DNA of 64,000 nucleotides from Charina bottae. Its lineage: Eukaryota > Chordata > Lepidosauria > Squamata > Charinaidae. The stretch covers positions 3,745,501 to 3,809,500 of the forward strand of contig JALMGJ010000019.1 of the NCBI GenBank assembly GCA_023362775.1. The letters run 5' to 3'. Positions 30,506-41,385 of this stretch are shown piece by piece; within the stretch, counting starts at the first letter, position 1; each line of letters begins with the position of its first letter. The notes beneath the pieces are model-generated. The model saw nothing but the letters and a program-made list of their open reading frames with translations, was not told where the DNA came from and did no database searches. The position numbers were made by a program, and so were the translations under genes.

Positions 30506-33282
30506 CTGGTTTTTGTTGTATACCAATATGAGTCCATGTCAAATATACAAGTAAAGCAAATAAATTAAGTCAATAATTTTGTTTCTGTGTACATGGATGG
30601 TGCCCCACACACATAGTGAATTACTGTAATAAAATGATTTGGACTTTTATAATTAGCATTTATGATTGGGGGAAAGTTGGGGCTGCAGATGACAGTGATT
30701 TCTAGCTGTCACACTAATGTGTTGGTGGAAGAATACAAGCCCAAAGAAAAATATGACATAGAGTTTTCTTTAGAATCTCTCTTCTAAGGAGCAGACATAG
30801 TATTTGCTTTAAGCAACTAACCGTCGTAAAACATACCTTGGGATTCTATATTAAATCCTATTATTTCTCTGTAACTATAAAAATTACATTTATTCAACTT
30901 ATTAAAGGTCACTGTCCATAAATTCAGTTTCTGTAATATATATTTATTTATTGCAAACAGATTTTCATTACTTATTTTAAGTATACAAAATGGCCAAAGG
31001 ACAATTTCTGGCTTATTTTACGCTTTCAAAAACTCAGTTCCTAAACAGTACACAATCTCATACAGAAATATAATTCAATGCCCTTTCTCTAAAATAAACT
31101 AATTACTCAGCTAGGTCATCCCACAAATGAAGTCCATTAAAATATCATCACCCAGGTGCTCAGGATGACAGACTGTAAACTTTTGTTGTTGTCACAGCTG
31201 TTGCTATTGTTTCATGCCAAGATCTTACCAATACCAAGCCATTATGATTGGTCTGACCAATGGTAGTATGTTTATATGGGTCATTCTGATTTGGGAGCAG
31301 AACTATATTTCATCTCTTTCCGCTTCTTGTTACTATAGGGCCACCTGTCCAGCATTCAAAGAAATAGGTTAGAATTAGACATTTGCAGAAGCCAAGGAGC
31401 GGAACAAACCAAGTTCAGTGAATTAATGTCTTCTATTTTACCTCTTGATTAAGGATTAAGTTGCTTGCAATGCATGATCTCACAGTGATGTATGGATGGA
31501 AATGTGTTTATTGGTGGCAGAGGGATGTTGGCACTCATCATGTTCCAAATTTGTCAGTTTGACTCATGTTTGACTCATTATTCAGAAATATCTGGATAGG
31601 GTGCTTGGTTTACATTAGCCAATATCCAGTGGTGACCATACCGGCCTGTCTAAATCTGCAAATGCTGGACACATTCCACTTACCTTCATGTAAATATGTA
31701 CAGTAATTGAGATTCATGCACAATCATAAGTCTACTCATATTAATATGATTTTAAAATACGTTTAATTTTTTTTTCCAGATCACAAATTGCCAGGTTGAC
31801 TTTAGAAGAATGGGATTTATTTACTGCTGGCATGGTGAATTTTAATTTTTTTATAACATTTTATTACTACCATTCATGAATACATATCAGAGAGTCATTT
31901 GTTTTCTGTAATAACCAGTTTCTTTTACAGGATTCTAAAAAGTTGTTTCTGCAGTATTAGAGCAGAAAGACCAAATGAGATTTTATAGGGTGAGACAATG
32001 AAAAATTAACTAATAGTTATGATTTATTGCATGCAATTGCTTCACTATTATTTATTATAATCTCTCTGGTCAGGCAGAAATTGCCTGCTGCCTTGTTGGC
32101 ATTTCTGGAAAGCTGTTCTTTATTTCTACAGAATTAAGTTAAAAAGTTTACCAGAAATTAAGCATTTCATAATGAAATCCCTCTTGTGTGTATCTGCCTA
32201 CACACGCACATGCAGCTTCAATATCTCATGATTTTGAAATAACATTAAATTGCCCCTAAGCAATGCATAAACGTTAATAAATAATAAGTCGTTATGGCTG
32301 GTTTCAGTCCTAGGGAAGAAGAAAATAAGAACTCATTATGCAAACTGGTTGAAGTGTTCTCTGAAGCACTGGTTGAGTTGAATTTCTGTCACCTTTTGCA
32401 TGACAGCAATAACAAAGGGACTGGGGATGGATTCCTAAAGATAATTAAGCAGTGTTGATCTTAGGACATTGTCTTTTCAATGAAATGCTGATTGCATTGT
32501 TCATAACAAAATTACCTCCACATGACAGAATGAATTAGTGACCATCTGAACTTACTTTGCCAAACTAAAAGTGGAGGGGGAGAAGGAGCAATTAAAAATG
32601 CCGTCATCACTGGATCTATTGGTGAACAGCTGGTTGTATTGATAAGCAATCCTCCAGTTAAAGCTACTTTAGAAGACAATGGGACTTAATCTGCTTGCTA
32701 AGTAGCAATTAGAAAGCAATGAGGGACGATGAAATTACTGTTATTATGATGCAAACAACTTTCAAAAGGGGTTTTTATATTTTAAGAAATAACTATTCAT
32801 CCTGAATTGGCTTTTAAATATGGATGGTGATATCTGAGTGTGCGTGGCTGGGGGAAGATGTTACATTTTGACAATAGGAAAAGCATAACGGAGACATATC
32901 CAGATATTTTTGAAATGGGTGCTTTGAAGCTGATTTGTTATGCAGTGGCTTGGCTCCAAATGTCATGCTATGTTTGATTGCAGTAGAGTTTTGGAACAGA
33001 TGTGGTCATACATCACTCCAGAATCTCTATCAATACTGGCCCAAAGCAAGCATCCTTGCCCACATATATTCTATTCTCATGCACATCTTGGTGAATCCGT
33101 GAATCCTATCTCAGCAAGAAAAAAAAGGCACAATTTTTCAGGGGCAATTTTTCAGCATCCTGACTAAGAATGTGTTAATATATTGTTATAATCTCCTGAC
33201 TTTTATAGTAATCAAAGATCTACTTTGGCTTCACTATTCCTTAATTCTCTAAGCAAACTTCAGAGTGCTAACTGAATAAATG
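30506..33282. other. Repeat-poor, AT-rich stretch
   Basis: The longest part of the window with no recognised repeat. No coding homology found; a 75-codon frame at 32940-33167 is unremarkable. The part at about 32500-32780 holds several homeodomain-like ATTA cores and CAATTA sites. Confidence 0.4.
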
Positions 33283-33420
33283 TATTTATTTATTTATTGT
33301 TCATATTTCTATCACCACCCATCTCCCCAGACGGGGTATTCTGGGTGGTTTACAAAAATTCAACAGTTAAAAAACATATAAATATAAAATCAGCTATTAT
33401 AAATACAAATAAATAAATGT
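33283..33420 (-). mobile_element. L2/CR1-like LINE 3' tail
   Basis: (TTTA)n then CACCACCCATCTCCCCAGAC on the plus strand, the complement of the common GGAGATGGGTGGTG tail. Confidence 0.55.
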
Positions 33421-33953
33421 GGCAATGTGATATCATATAGTAGGGAGGATACTACAGCGCTAGCCACCCCCAGGGGGAGCTGATACCTTTCCCGTCCCAA
33501 ATAATAGAATAAGTTTCCTTTTGCTCTGTCACTCCCATAATCATCCATGACTTGGTGTGCACCTGTTTCTGTCAGACAATTTTGATTCGAGTTGGTGAGG
33601 CTATGGAAATGGGCCAATGGAGTGACCATTTCTTTTCATCTCATTGCTGTTAACTGAGTTACTATTTTAGGAAGAAAGGAAATAAACTTAACCTGGTTCC
33701 ATGTTTCTTTTTGTTATAGAGACACACTTCTGATAAACTTTAGGACTGGGTCAACATTTTGACAGAGGAATTTGTTATCACTCTAAGTGTCTATCTTCAA
33801 ATATTCCAGAATCACCAGTAGACGGGAAACATTTTAGGCAACCTCTCTCAGGCCATTCCAAATATAAGCTCTCCAATTATGGATAAATGTGAATATGTAA
33901 TTTCTCTGCACTGCTTGGTTTAGCTCAAATATGGCACCATTACCATTTAAGGT
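33421..33953. other. No recognised feature
   Basis: Flank of copia element 1; a minus frame of 79 codons (33629-33390) has no homology. Confidence 0.4.
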
Positions 33954-34283
33954 TGTTGGAGAGTGTGTTTTCTTGTACATGCAGAGTATCAGAAAATGAT
34001 CAGCACCAGAGACTAATTAATGATGCCACTCATTGTGGTAACTTAGTTGCTGTTATATTTGTTACTCATACAAGCAGATATTTACAGTCCTATTCCATAT
34101 CCCTGCAAGTATTACAATTCCACATATCAGATAGTAGAAACAAACAGAAAGAAACAGAAACAGAAAACAGCAGATTCTTTTCTACTCTTCAGCCTGAATC
34201 ATGTGCTGCCTGACCTTTTAAAGTTTGCAGGTATTTACCTAATAAGGATATATTGCTGTGACTTACCCTCAAGGAATAATACA
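33954..34283 (-). repeat. Copia 1 LTR, 3' side
   Basis: 330 bp, plus-strand ends TGTTGGAGAG and GAATAATACA (TG...CA). The minus-strand form starts TGTATTATTC. Clearly similar to 36348-36692 but with tens of differences. Confidence 0.85.
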
Positions 34284-34300
34284 CCAAGAGTCCTCTTATT
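34284..34300 (-). other. Polypurine tract of copia 1
   Basis: The minus strand AAGAGGACTCTTGG abuts the 3' LTR, the expected plus-strand primer position. Confidence 0.5.
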
Positions 34301-34800
34301 ATGCTAGAGGTGTAAGTCTCAATCCAATTTTTTCAGTTAACTCCTTGTGTTTTACTGCACCAAGCAGTTTTGTTAGAAAATCAGCAATCGTGTCTTTTGA
34401 GTCACAATACTTTAACATGATTTCACCTTTGGCTATTAAATCCTTGACATGATAGCATCATATGTCAATATGCTTAGTTCTGTTCCTACAACCCTCAGAC
34501 TGAGCCATATGAATACAAGCCTGATTATTTTCAAAAAGAGTTACAGACTGATGCAATTCCATGCCTATATCTTTTAATAATGGTTTAACAGAAAATCATC
34601 AACATACAAACACAAATACATAAAACATTGTTTGTCGTTCTTAACATAAACACATGGATCTGCTTTTCCTTTTTCAAAACCAAAACTTTGCAGTTTTTCA
34701 TCTAATTTTAGATTCCAGTAGCAAGCTGCTTGTTTCAAACCATAGGTTGATTTTTGTAGTTCACATACTAGATTTTTACCTTGTTCAAAACCAGGTGGTT
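34301..34800 (-). pseudogene. Copia 1 RT palm end and RNase H remnant
   Basis: The minus strand continues RT with STYGLKQAACYWNLKLDEKL and LYVDDFL (the copia YVDD box, about 34590). It then jumps by deletion into RNase H: NNQACIHMAQSEGC, TKHIDI, a TGA stop, YHVKDLIAKGEIMLKYCDS and IADFLTK, and ends in a natural stop before the purine tract. Two stops and one deletion disable it. Confidence 0.8.
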
Positions 34801-35131
34801 ATTGCATGTACAATTTCTGGTCTAGCTCACCATACAAAAATGCAGTTTGAATATCATAATGATGAACTGACATCCCTTTTAGTGCAGCAAACTTCAGCAA
34901 CAATCTGATTGATTCACCCTTTGTAACAGGTACAAAAGTTTTGTCAAAGTCTAAATGTTTTCTTTGAGAAAATCCTTTAGCAACTAACCTTGCTTTGTAT
35001 TTTTGAATTTTCCCACTAGCATCCTTCTTTAGTTTGAAAACCCAACCACATCCCAGACAATGTTCATTGGGAGGTAAATTAACTAATAACCAAGTTTTAT
35101 TTTCTTTCAAGGAATTTAATTCCTGTTGCAT
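34799..35131 (-). pseudogene. Copia 1 RT domain (RVT_2), N-terminal part
   Basis: 110 codons with NKTWLLVNLPP, GCGWVFKLKKDASGKIQKYK, ARLVAKGFSQ, VPVTKGESIRLLL and HHYDIQTAFLYGELDQ (motif A Asp region), the typical opening of copia RT. A TAA ends it at the PPGF motif. Confidence 0.85.
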
Positions 35132-35149
35132 TACATTATTAATGTGTAT

Positions 35150-35345
35150 TAATGTGGGTGGTTAACTTAGTAATAACCTCTTTTTAAGATTTCACCATCC
35201 TCTGGATTTTTCTATTTATTATGATATTGTATTTTAATGATTTATAGGTTTCTAATTTTAATATTTTATTGTAAACTGCCCAGAGTCTACTGCTGTAGAA
35301 ATGGGTGGTGATAAATTTGATTAATAAATAAATAAATAAATAAAT
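35150..35345 (+). mobile_element. L2/CR1-like LINE 3' tail inside copia 1
   Basis: Ends TAAACTGCCCAGAGTCTACT, GGGTGGTGATAAATTTG and (AAAT)n. It lies exactly where protease and integrase should be, so the deletion and the insertion may be linked. Confidence 0.65.
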
Positions 35346-36190
35346 AAATCATTTTTTTCATGAACTCATGCAATATGTTTTGTTTGAAGAACCTTCTTCC
35401 GCATTGCCTTTTTGTTCTTTTTTCCTGTCTTTCGCTCTTTGGGCAATACATTACAGTCTTTCTGTAAATGATCAGCTGAGCCACAATTAAAACATCTGCG
35501 ACTGGTTAACACTGTTGCCTCAGCTTGGTTGCTGCCCTTCCCTTCCTTCACTCTCTCATGTGGTAGCTTACTAGAAGAAATGGGTGGAGCCGAGTGTCAT
35601 TCCTTTTGCTTGTCCCACTCAGTAAGTAGCTGTCCCGAAACAAATGAAGGAGTAAGTTCCGCCTCAGGCATTGCTTCCAGAGTGCAAATTGACATATCCC
35701 ACGTTTCATTCAGTGAGGATAAAATAATGTATGCTTTTGTTAGAGGTGTAAACTCCATTCCTCTCTCTTGCAATTCTACAAACAGCTGCTGAATGTGGTT
35801 TAAATGTTCAGGCAGTCTTCCTTCTTCTGACAAATGAGCCTTATACAGTTTTCTAGTTAGAGAAACCTTGCTTCCAGCTGTTGCTTTGATGTGCAAATTT
35901 CTTAATGCTTCCTACAGTCGTTTGGCAGATTGTAAACCACATGGGTTTACTAGCTGACTGTCTTCAACTCCCAAAATAATGGATGCTTTGGCATGTTCAT
36001 CCAGTCTAAGCCATGCATTGGAGGGATTTGCTGGAGTTGCTTCAGCTGTACGGGTCCATCAATCTTCCCTCCGAAGATACATTTCCATTTTCAAACTCCA
36101 GTTTATATAATTAGAATCTGATAAACGTTCGAGTGGCATTCCTAATGACTGAGAATCGGCCATGGCTCTATCTTCACTAAGCATCTTGTA
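35346..36190 (-). pseudogene. Copia 1 Gag
   Basis: The nucleocapsid-type Gag starts near 36190 (PLERLSDSNYINWSLKMEMY), with a stop and a TAG in the first third. It then reads LTRKLYKAHLSEEGRLPEHL, LFVELQERGMEF and ILSSLNETWD (UBN2-type core), and ends with the CCHC knuckle CFNCGSADHLQKDC (about 35490). It is homologous to Gag of copia 2 but clearly a different family. Confidence 0.8.
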
Positions 36191-36333
36191 AATTCTTCAG
36201 CTTATCTTTTCTGCAAACAGACAGCTGCTAGAAGCCTTTTGCTACACTTTAAAGAAAAGCACTTCACTTGCCTTGTTTACTTGTCTTCAGATGCAAATGA
36301 GCTGCCAATGAGCTGGTCTGTCTTTGTGCTGTC

Positions 36334-36347
36334 CTGGGCCCATAACC
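36334..36347 (-). other. Primer binding site of copia 1 (half tRNA-iMet)
   Basis: The plus strand CTGGGCCCATAACC touches the 5' LTR. It equals the anticodon-arm sequence of initiator tRNA-Met, so the element RNA would pair inside that tRNA, as Drosophila copia does with a tRNA half. Confidence 0.7.
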
Positions 36348-36692
36348 TGTTGGAGAGTGTGTTTTCTTGCACACACAGAGTATCAGAAAACAATCAGCAT
36401 CAGAGACCAATTAATGATGCCAGTCATTGTAGTAACTTAGTTGTAGTTATACAGTATTTGTTACTCATACAAACAGATATTTACAGTCCTCTTCCAGATC
36501 CCTGGAAGTATTACAATTCCACATATCAGATAGTAGAAAGAAACAGAAACAGAAACAGAAAACAGCATGGTGGGGCAGGCAAGTTCTTTTATCCTCTTCA
36601 GCCTCAATCACATGCTGCCTGACCTTTTAAAGTTTGCAGGTGTTTACCTAATAAGGTTATATTGTTGTGACTTACCCTCAATGAATAATACA
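36348..36692 (-). repeat. Copia 1 LTR, 5' side
   Basis: 345 bp with TGTTGGAGAG and GAATAATACA ends on the plus strand; partner of 33954-34283. Confidence 0.85.
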
Positions 36693-38386
36693 CTACCCTA
36701 GGATGGAAAGATTTGCAAGAGAGATGAAGATGATTGCTGGAGAAGTCTTTAATATTTAAGGGCTCTTATCAGTTTGCCTAAGGTAGGCTGAGCAGTGGAA
36801 ATATATGGGGATATCAAAATAATTTCTGCATCCCTGAAATTTGTTATATTTGTATTGTTAATGCAATCCTGCATGCTTCAAACTGCAATTTATAATTTGG
36901 TGGTGGCTTTTATCTTGTTGCTTGGAGATAGATTAATTTGCAGATGAATATCTGAACAACCCAGCACCCGATGAACCAAAAGGATACTGGCTGATTACAA
37001 TTTTTTTCAAACAAGAATTGAATATTTCTCTTTGGTCTAAGGGAAGTTATTGATCTGCATGCTGCATTTGTGTTTACAGAGCTTGTTTGTGCATTCAGTT
37101 CTATTACCTTGGAGATATGGCACTTTGTGCTAAAGACATAGTGCTGAGTTTAAATCTTTGTGAGTATTGTTTCGGTTGAACCACAAATACTGTACATCTA
37201 ATCCACAAAGCAGGATCCCAACATGGTCCTTCTCACTGGGGAGCCCACATAGGTGAATGAAACCATGGAAGCTTTTGAACTTCACAGAATTTTTCTATGT
37301 CCAAGAAAACTTGAAAAGCTAATTAGCTTAATAAAATGAATTGCTTTACCTGTATTATTTGTCTTCTCTTTTTTTTAAAAAAATAGCAAACTGCAGCAAA
37401 AACGTGTACTAGCTAGATCATAGATTAAATAATATAAACCAGTTCCCAATAAACTTAATAGTTTGACAGATGGATAGATCTACTGACCATTTTGGAGATT
37501 CTCATGCAAATTAATGGTGGTTATGGGCAAAGCTGTCATTTCATCATTCATACACAGCCAGAAGGATGCTAGAAACAATGAGTGAATGAATAAGTCAAAT
37601 GTTACTGTATGCATGTGTGAGTGTGACCATATGGCTTATTTTGGTGGTTTTCCATTCTTTTGCCTTCCTTAGCTGTTTTAATATCAGAAAACTGCAGCAT
37701 TAGCTGCCTATATTGACAATTCTTTTGAAATAATGAAAATACACTTAACCCAATGTGCCTTTTGTTCTATTTCCCCACCCCCAAATATCAAGATTTTTTC
37801 TAACTCCCATGAAAATCTACTTTTCATTTTAAAAACTTGCCCATTTTACTTTATAGTATCTAGGGATAAGTCTATTTTTCATTTTTCTGACTGGGGCATT
37901 TCAGTTATTTGAATGGCTAAGCAATAAATGGCAGGATTGTGAAGTATTGTGAATTTCATTCCAAAAAGGTATTTTAAAGCAGACATGTCTTTTCCTAGGA
38001 TCACATGGCTACCCAGTTCTCATAACTAAAACTTATCATTGAAATGGAGAAATAAAAATAAAGGTTTCACTGCTTTCAATGTAATATCCTCATAAAAATA
38101 GGATAAAGGATTGGAGAATTCTGTGAAGGTTCAGTGAAAGTTTTTGTAATTCCCCATTCCCCCTTCAAAAGAGGAAAAGGAAAGAAAATCTATTTACATT
38201 TTCCCTTTTGATAGTAACAAGATTTTTTTTTATGTTATTTATTTTGTGTGTACTGTATAGTTTTTGGTGGGTTTTTTAAAATTTTCTAGGGATTTTTTCT
38301 TCACACTGACTTGCTGCTGAGAAACATCTGAATAACTGCCAAGGCACCTGCCCTAATTCAATCATTCATTTCTAGTGTCTACAGTA
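36693..38386. other. No recognised feature
   Basis: AT-rich sequence with no frames above about 60 codons showing homology. Confidence 0.4.
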
Positions 38387-38800
38387 TAGAGCTGGACCAT
38401 AAGGAAGGCTAAGCGAAGGAAGATAAATGCTTTTGAACTGTGGTGTTGGAGGAAAAGTCTGAGAGTGCCTTGGACTGCAAGAAGATCAAACCAGTCCATA
38501 CTCCAGGAAATCAAGCCAGACTGTTCACTTGAAGGAATGATATTAAAGGCAAAACTGAAGTACTTTGGCCACATCATGAGAAGACAGGATACCCTGGAGA
38601 AGATGCTGATGCTAGGGAAAGTGGAAGGCAAAAGGAAGAGGGGCCGACCAAGGGCAAGATGGATGGATGATATTCTGGAGGTGACGGACTCGACCTTGGG
38701 GGAGCTGGGGATGGCGACGGCTGACAGGAAGCTCTGGCGTGGGCTGGTCCATGAAGTCACGAAGAGTTGGAAGCGACTGAATGAATAAACAACAAAACAA
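38387..38800 (+). pseudogene. BovB-related LINE, C-terminal fragment of an older subfamily
   Basis: Open from 38465 to 38788: PWTARRSNQSILQEIKPDCS, LEGMILKAKLKYFGHIMRR, GKRKRGRPRARWMDDILE and HEVTKSWKRLNE with a natural stop. It matches the BovB thumb/C-terminus but diverges from the other copies (for example GRPRARWMDD), so it is a separate, older lineage. The RT core is missing by 5' truncation. Confidence 0.8.
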
Positions 38801-39034
38801 ACAGTAGTTGGGATGTAGACATACTGGTCGAGAGGACATTAATTTTGGACGGTTGCCTTATGAAATGTGGTTACCACCCTAATTCTGTTGACAAGAAGTA
38901 GCTGCTAGGAAAAAAAAATTGCTTTGATAAGGAATGGCTGATGATTCTGGATAGTTCTTGAACCTGATAGCAGTTCAGTTAGGCAAGTTGCTAATGAATG
39001 CTAGGATGCGGAATATTCTCGTCATCTGTCAAAT
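38801..39034. other. No recognised feature
   Basis: Short spacer between LINEs. Confidence 0.4.
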
Positions 39035-39042
39035 AAGGTTGC

Positions 39043-40640
39043 TTGACTACACTCGGAGTTGGACTCTGGCTGGGCAGGTCTTTGGAAGTGGCTGAGACAC
39101 AACTGAACCCTGTTATCTGGGAGGAGTTTGAGCCGGTTGATCCTGAGGAAGTGGACAGGGTCCTTGTGGCTGTGAGCTCAGCCACCTGTGTTCCCTCCTG
39201 GTTGGATAAAGCCTCCCGGGAAGTGGCATGTGCCTGGGTCCCAGCGGTGGTTAATGCCTCTTTGCGGAAGGGGGTGGTTGTGCACTCCCTTCTCAAGAGG
39301 CCATCCTTGGACCCAGCCATGTTAGATAATTTTCATCCAGTCTCCAACCTTCCCTTTTTGGGTGAGGGTGGTTGGCACCCAGCTTCAGAGGGCCTTGGAT
39401 GAAGTGAATTATCTGGACCCTTTTCAGGCTGGGTTCAGGCTGGGGTATAGCATTGAGATGGCACTTCCAGGTGGCTGGGACAGGGGTGGTACAACACTCC
39501 TGGCTCTCCTGGATCTCTCAGTGGCTTTTGATACTATTGACTAATGGCAGGGCTTTCCAAAGTGCCGCCGCTGGCGACACACCAGCGGCGGCGGCGGCGC
39601 GGGGGCACGCACGGCGGCGGCGCGTGCACGGCGACGGCGGCAGCCTCTGCTAAAACATGGAAACACTGATACAGCGCCGCTGCCACCGTGTGCGTGCGCA
39701 CCGCCGCTTCTGGGTGGTGTGGCGACACACCATGCTGTGTGTGGCGACACACTTTTGTGTCGCGACACACAGTTTGGAAAGCTCTGGACTATGGTATCCT
39801 TCTGGACCGATTCTGGGGGTTGGGAGTGGGAGGCACCATTTTGCAGTGGCTCTTCTCCTTTCTCCGTGGCAGATTCCAGTCAGTGTTGGTGAGTGAGGAA
39901 AGTTCAAGCCCTAGGCCCCTGCAGTGTGGGGTGCTTCAGGGCTGGGTCTCCCCTCCCTCCTCTTTAACATCTACATGAAACCACTGGGTGAGGTTATCCG
40001 ATGGCACAGGGTATGCTATCATCAGTACACTGATGATACCCAGCTATTCGTCTCTACCCCTGGCCGGGCAGGTGATGCTGTTGCGGTGCTGTCCAAGTAG
40101 GAACTGACTTTGGCTCAACCCTGGCAAGATGGAATGGCTCTGAGTTTTTGGCTCCCCCAGGGTCTGGTGACTTGTCATCTTTGACTCTGGATGGGGTTGT
40201 ACTCCCCCAGACTGAGCTGGCTCACAATTTGTGGGTTCTCCTGGACTCATGGCTCCTACTTGATGAGCAAGTGGCAGCTGTGGCTAGAGGGGGCTTTGTA
40301 CAGATCCATCTTATGTGCCAATTGTGCCCTTTCCTGGACTTGGAGATCTTGCTCATAGTTACTTATGCCTTAGTCACTTCCTATTTGGATTACTGCAATG
40401 TGCTTTGCATGGGGCTGCCCTTGAAGACCACTCGGAAGTTAGTCCAGAATGCAGTGGCACGCACAGTATTGGGTGTTCATAGGTTTGCTCATGTTAAACC
40501 TCTATTGTGCAAGCCACACTGGCTCCTAGTTTCCTTCTGGGTGCAATTTAAGGAGCTGCTTTTCACCTTTAAAACTCTACATGGCACAGGACCAGGTTAT
40601 TTGCAGGACTGCCTCTTCCTAAGAATATCCCACTAGATTG
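39043..40640 (+). pseudogene. L2-type reverse transcriptase, interrupted
   Basis: Motifs: LKRPSLDPAMLDNFHPVSNL (fingers), LQRALDEVNYLDPFQAGFRL, LLALLDLSVAFDTID (motif A, broken by the MITE). Beyond it come ILLDRFWGLGVGGTILQW, RPLQCGVLQG and, at 40026-40037, YTDD in place of YADD. Thumb and C-terminus follow: LVTSYLDYCNVLCMGLPLKT, VHRFAHVKPLL and FKTLHGTGPGYLQD. Frameshifts and the insertion make it inactive. Confidence 0.8.
39548..39786 (+). mobile_element. GC-rich hAT-type MITE with 8-bp target duplication
   Basis: A 239-bp insert with terminal inverted repeats CAGGGCTTTCCAAA and (right end, reversed) CAGAGCTTTCCAAA. It is flanked by GACTATGG on the right (39787-39794) and GACTAATGG (one extra A) on the left (39539-39547). 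The inside is very GC- and CpG-rich with repeated GCGACACAC words. It has no transposase, so it would depend on an autonomous hAT. Confidence 0.8.
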
Positions 40641-41062
40641 GATATGGTAGACACGCTCTTAGTCACTTCCATTAAACATTGCCATCTTATGGGATTGAGG
40701 AAGCGTGCCTTTTCTGTGCCTGCCCAACTTATGAAACATCCTCCCCCTGGTGATTCGGCAGGCCCCCACCCCTTTTGGAAGGCCATCAAGACCTGGTAAA
40801 AGGAAGGCTATCAAGACCTGGCTTTTTACCAAGGTGCTGGGATAGGATAGAATGGAAAAGACAGAATGGAATGAGCGTAATTGGTGTTTGCTGCAGGGCA
40901 TCCTAAGGGGATGATTAAGGTGCAAGATTTTTGTTTTTGTTTGATTGTTTTACTGTTTTATGTTTATGCTTCATAGTTACTGGTTTTATTGCTGTAGTGA
41001 GCCCCCCAGAGGTGTTTAAGATGGGCAGCCATACAAATCTTACAAATAAATAAATAGAATAA

Positions 41063-41385
41063 ACTCAACTCACCAGGAAACCTAAGACTGTAAACTAGAC
41101 TGGAAAGTCAATATTAAATACAAAAAGATGAGTGCCGTGGGACATCCTGATGGCAGAGAAAATAATTTCATTTGTAATAAGCCTGGCAGAAGGGTTAGAT
41201 TATCATAGTAATATTAGTAAATTACTATTACAAATATTAAAGAGAGAGATCTTGATTCTCCTTTGGACAAAACCTGCTCCAAAAAATATTTCACTAGGCC
41301 ATATGAAAGGCTTTTTCCACCTCCAACCATTACTGCCAATTTAATTATTTTTCAGTGTATAGCTTTATCTAAACTGTCAATGCAT
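41063..41385. other. No recognised feature
   Basis: Spacer between the L2 tail and BovB. Confidence 0.4.

Larger units (their letters stand above)
33954..36692 (-). mobile_element. Ty1/copia retrotransposon 1, internally deleted
   Basis: Two LTRs in the same orientation (33954-34283 and 36348-36692) enclose gag and parts of pol in copia order on the minus strand. A tRNA-iMet-type primer site and a purine tract lie next to the LTRs. Protease and integrase are gone, a LINE tail sits in the gap, and the RT-to-RNase H link is deleted. No matching 5-bp flank is visible (AAGGT and CTACC). The LTRs differ at many positions, so the insertion is old. Confidence 0.85.
39035..41062 (+). mobile_element. 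L2-type LINE, 5' truncated, split by a hAT MITE
   Basis: RT and C-terminus of an L2/CR1-group LINE, ending in a 3' UTR with AGATGGGCAGCCATACAAAT and (AAATA)n. The RT is interrupted at 39548-39786. No endonuclease remains. Confidence 0.8.

Noticed and set aside
30304..30542. Open frames of poly-Leu, poly-Glu, poly-Gly, poly-Arg and poly-Lys
   Set aside because: All come from the (CTC)n/(TTC)n tract read in different frames.
33954..36692. Endogenous retrovirus with envelope
   Set aside because: Domain order (integrase slot before RT), the YVDD context and primer site are Ty1/copia; no envelope-like frame exists.
39548..39786. CpG island or promoter of a host gene
   Set aside because: The GC spike coincides exactly with a hAT MITE bounded by inverted ends and an 8-bp duplication; no gene starts here.
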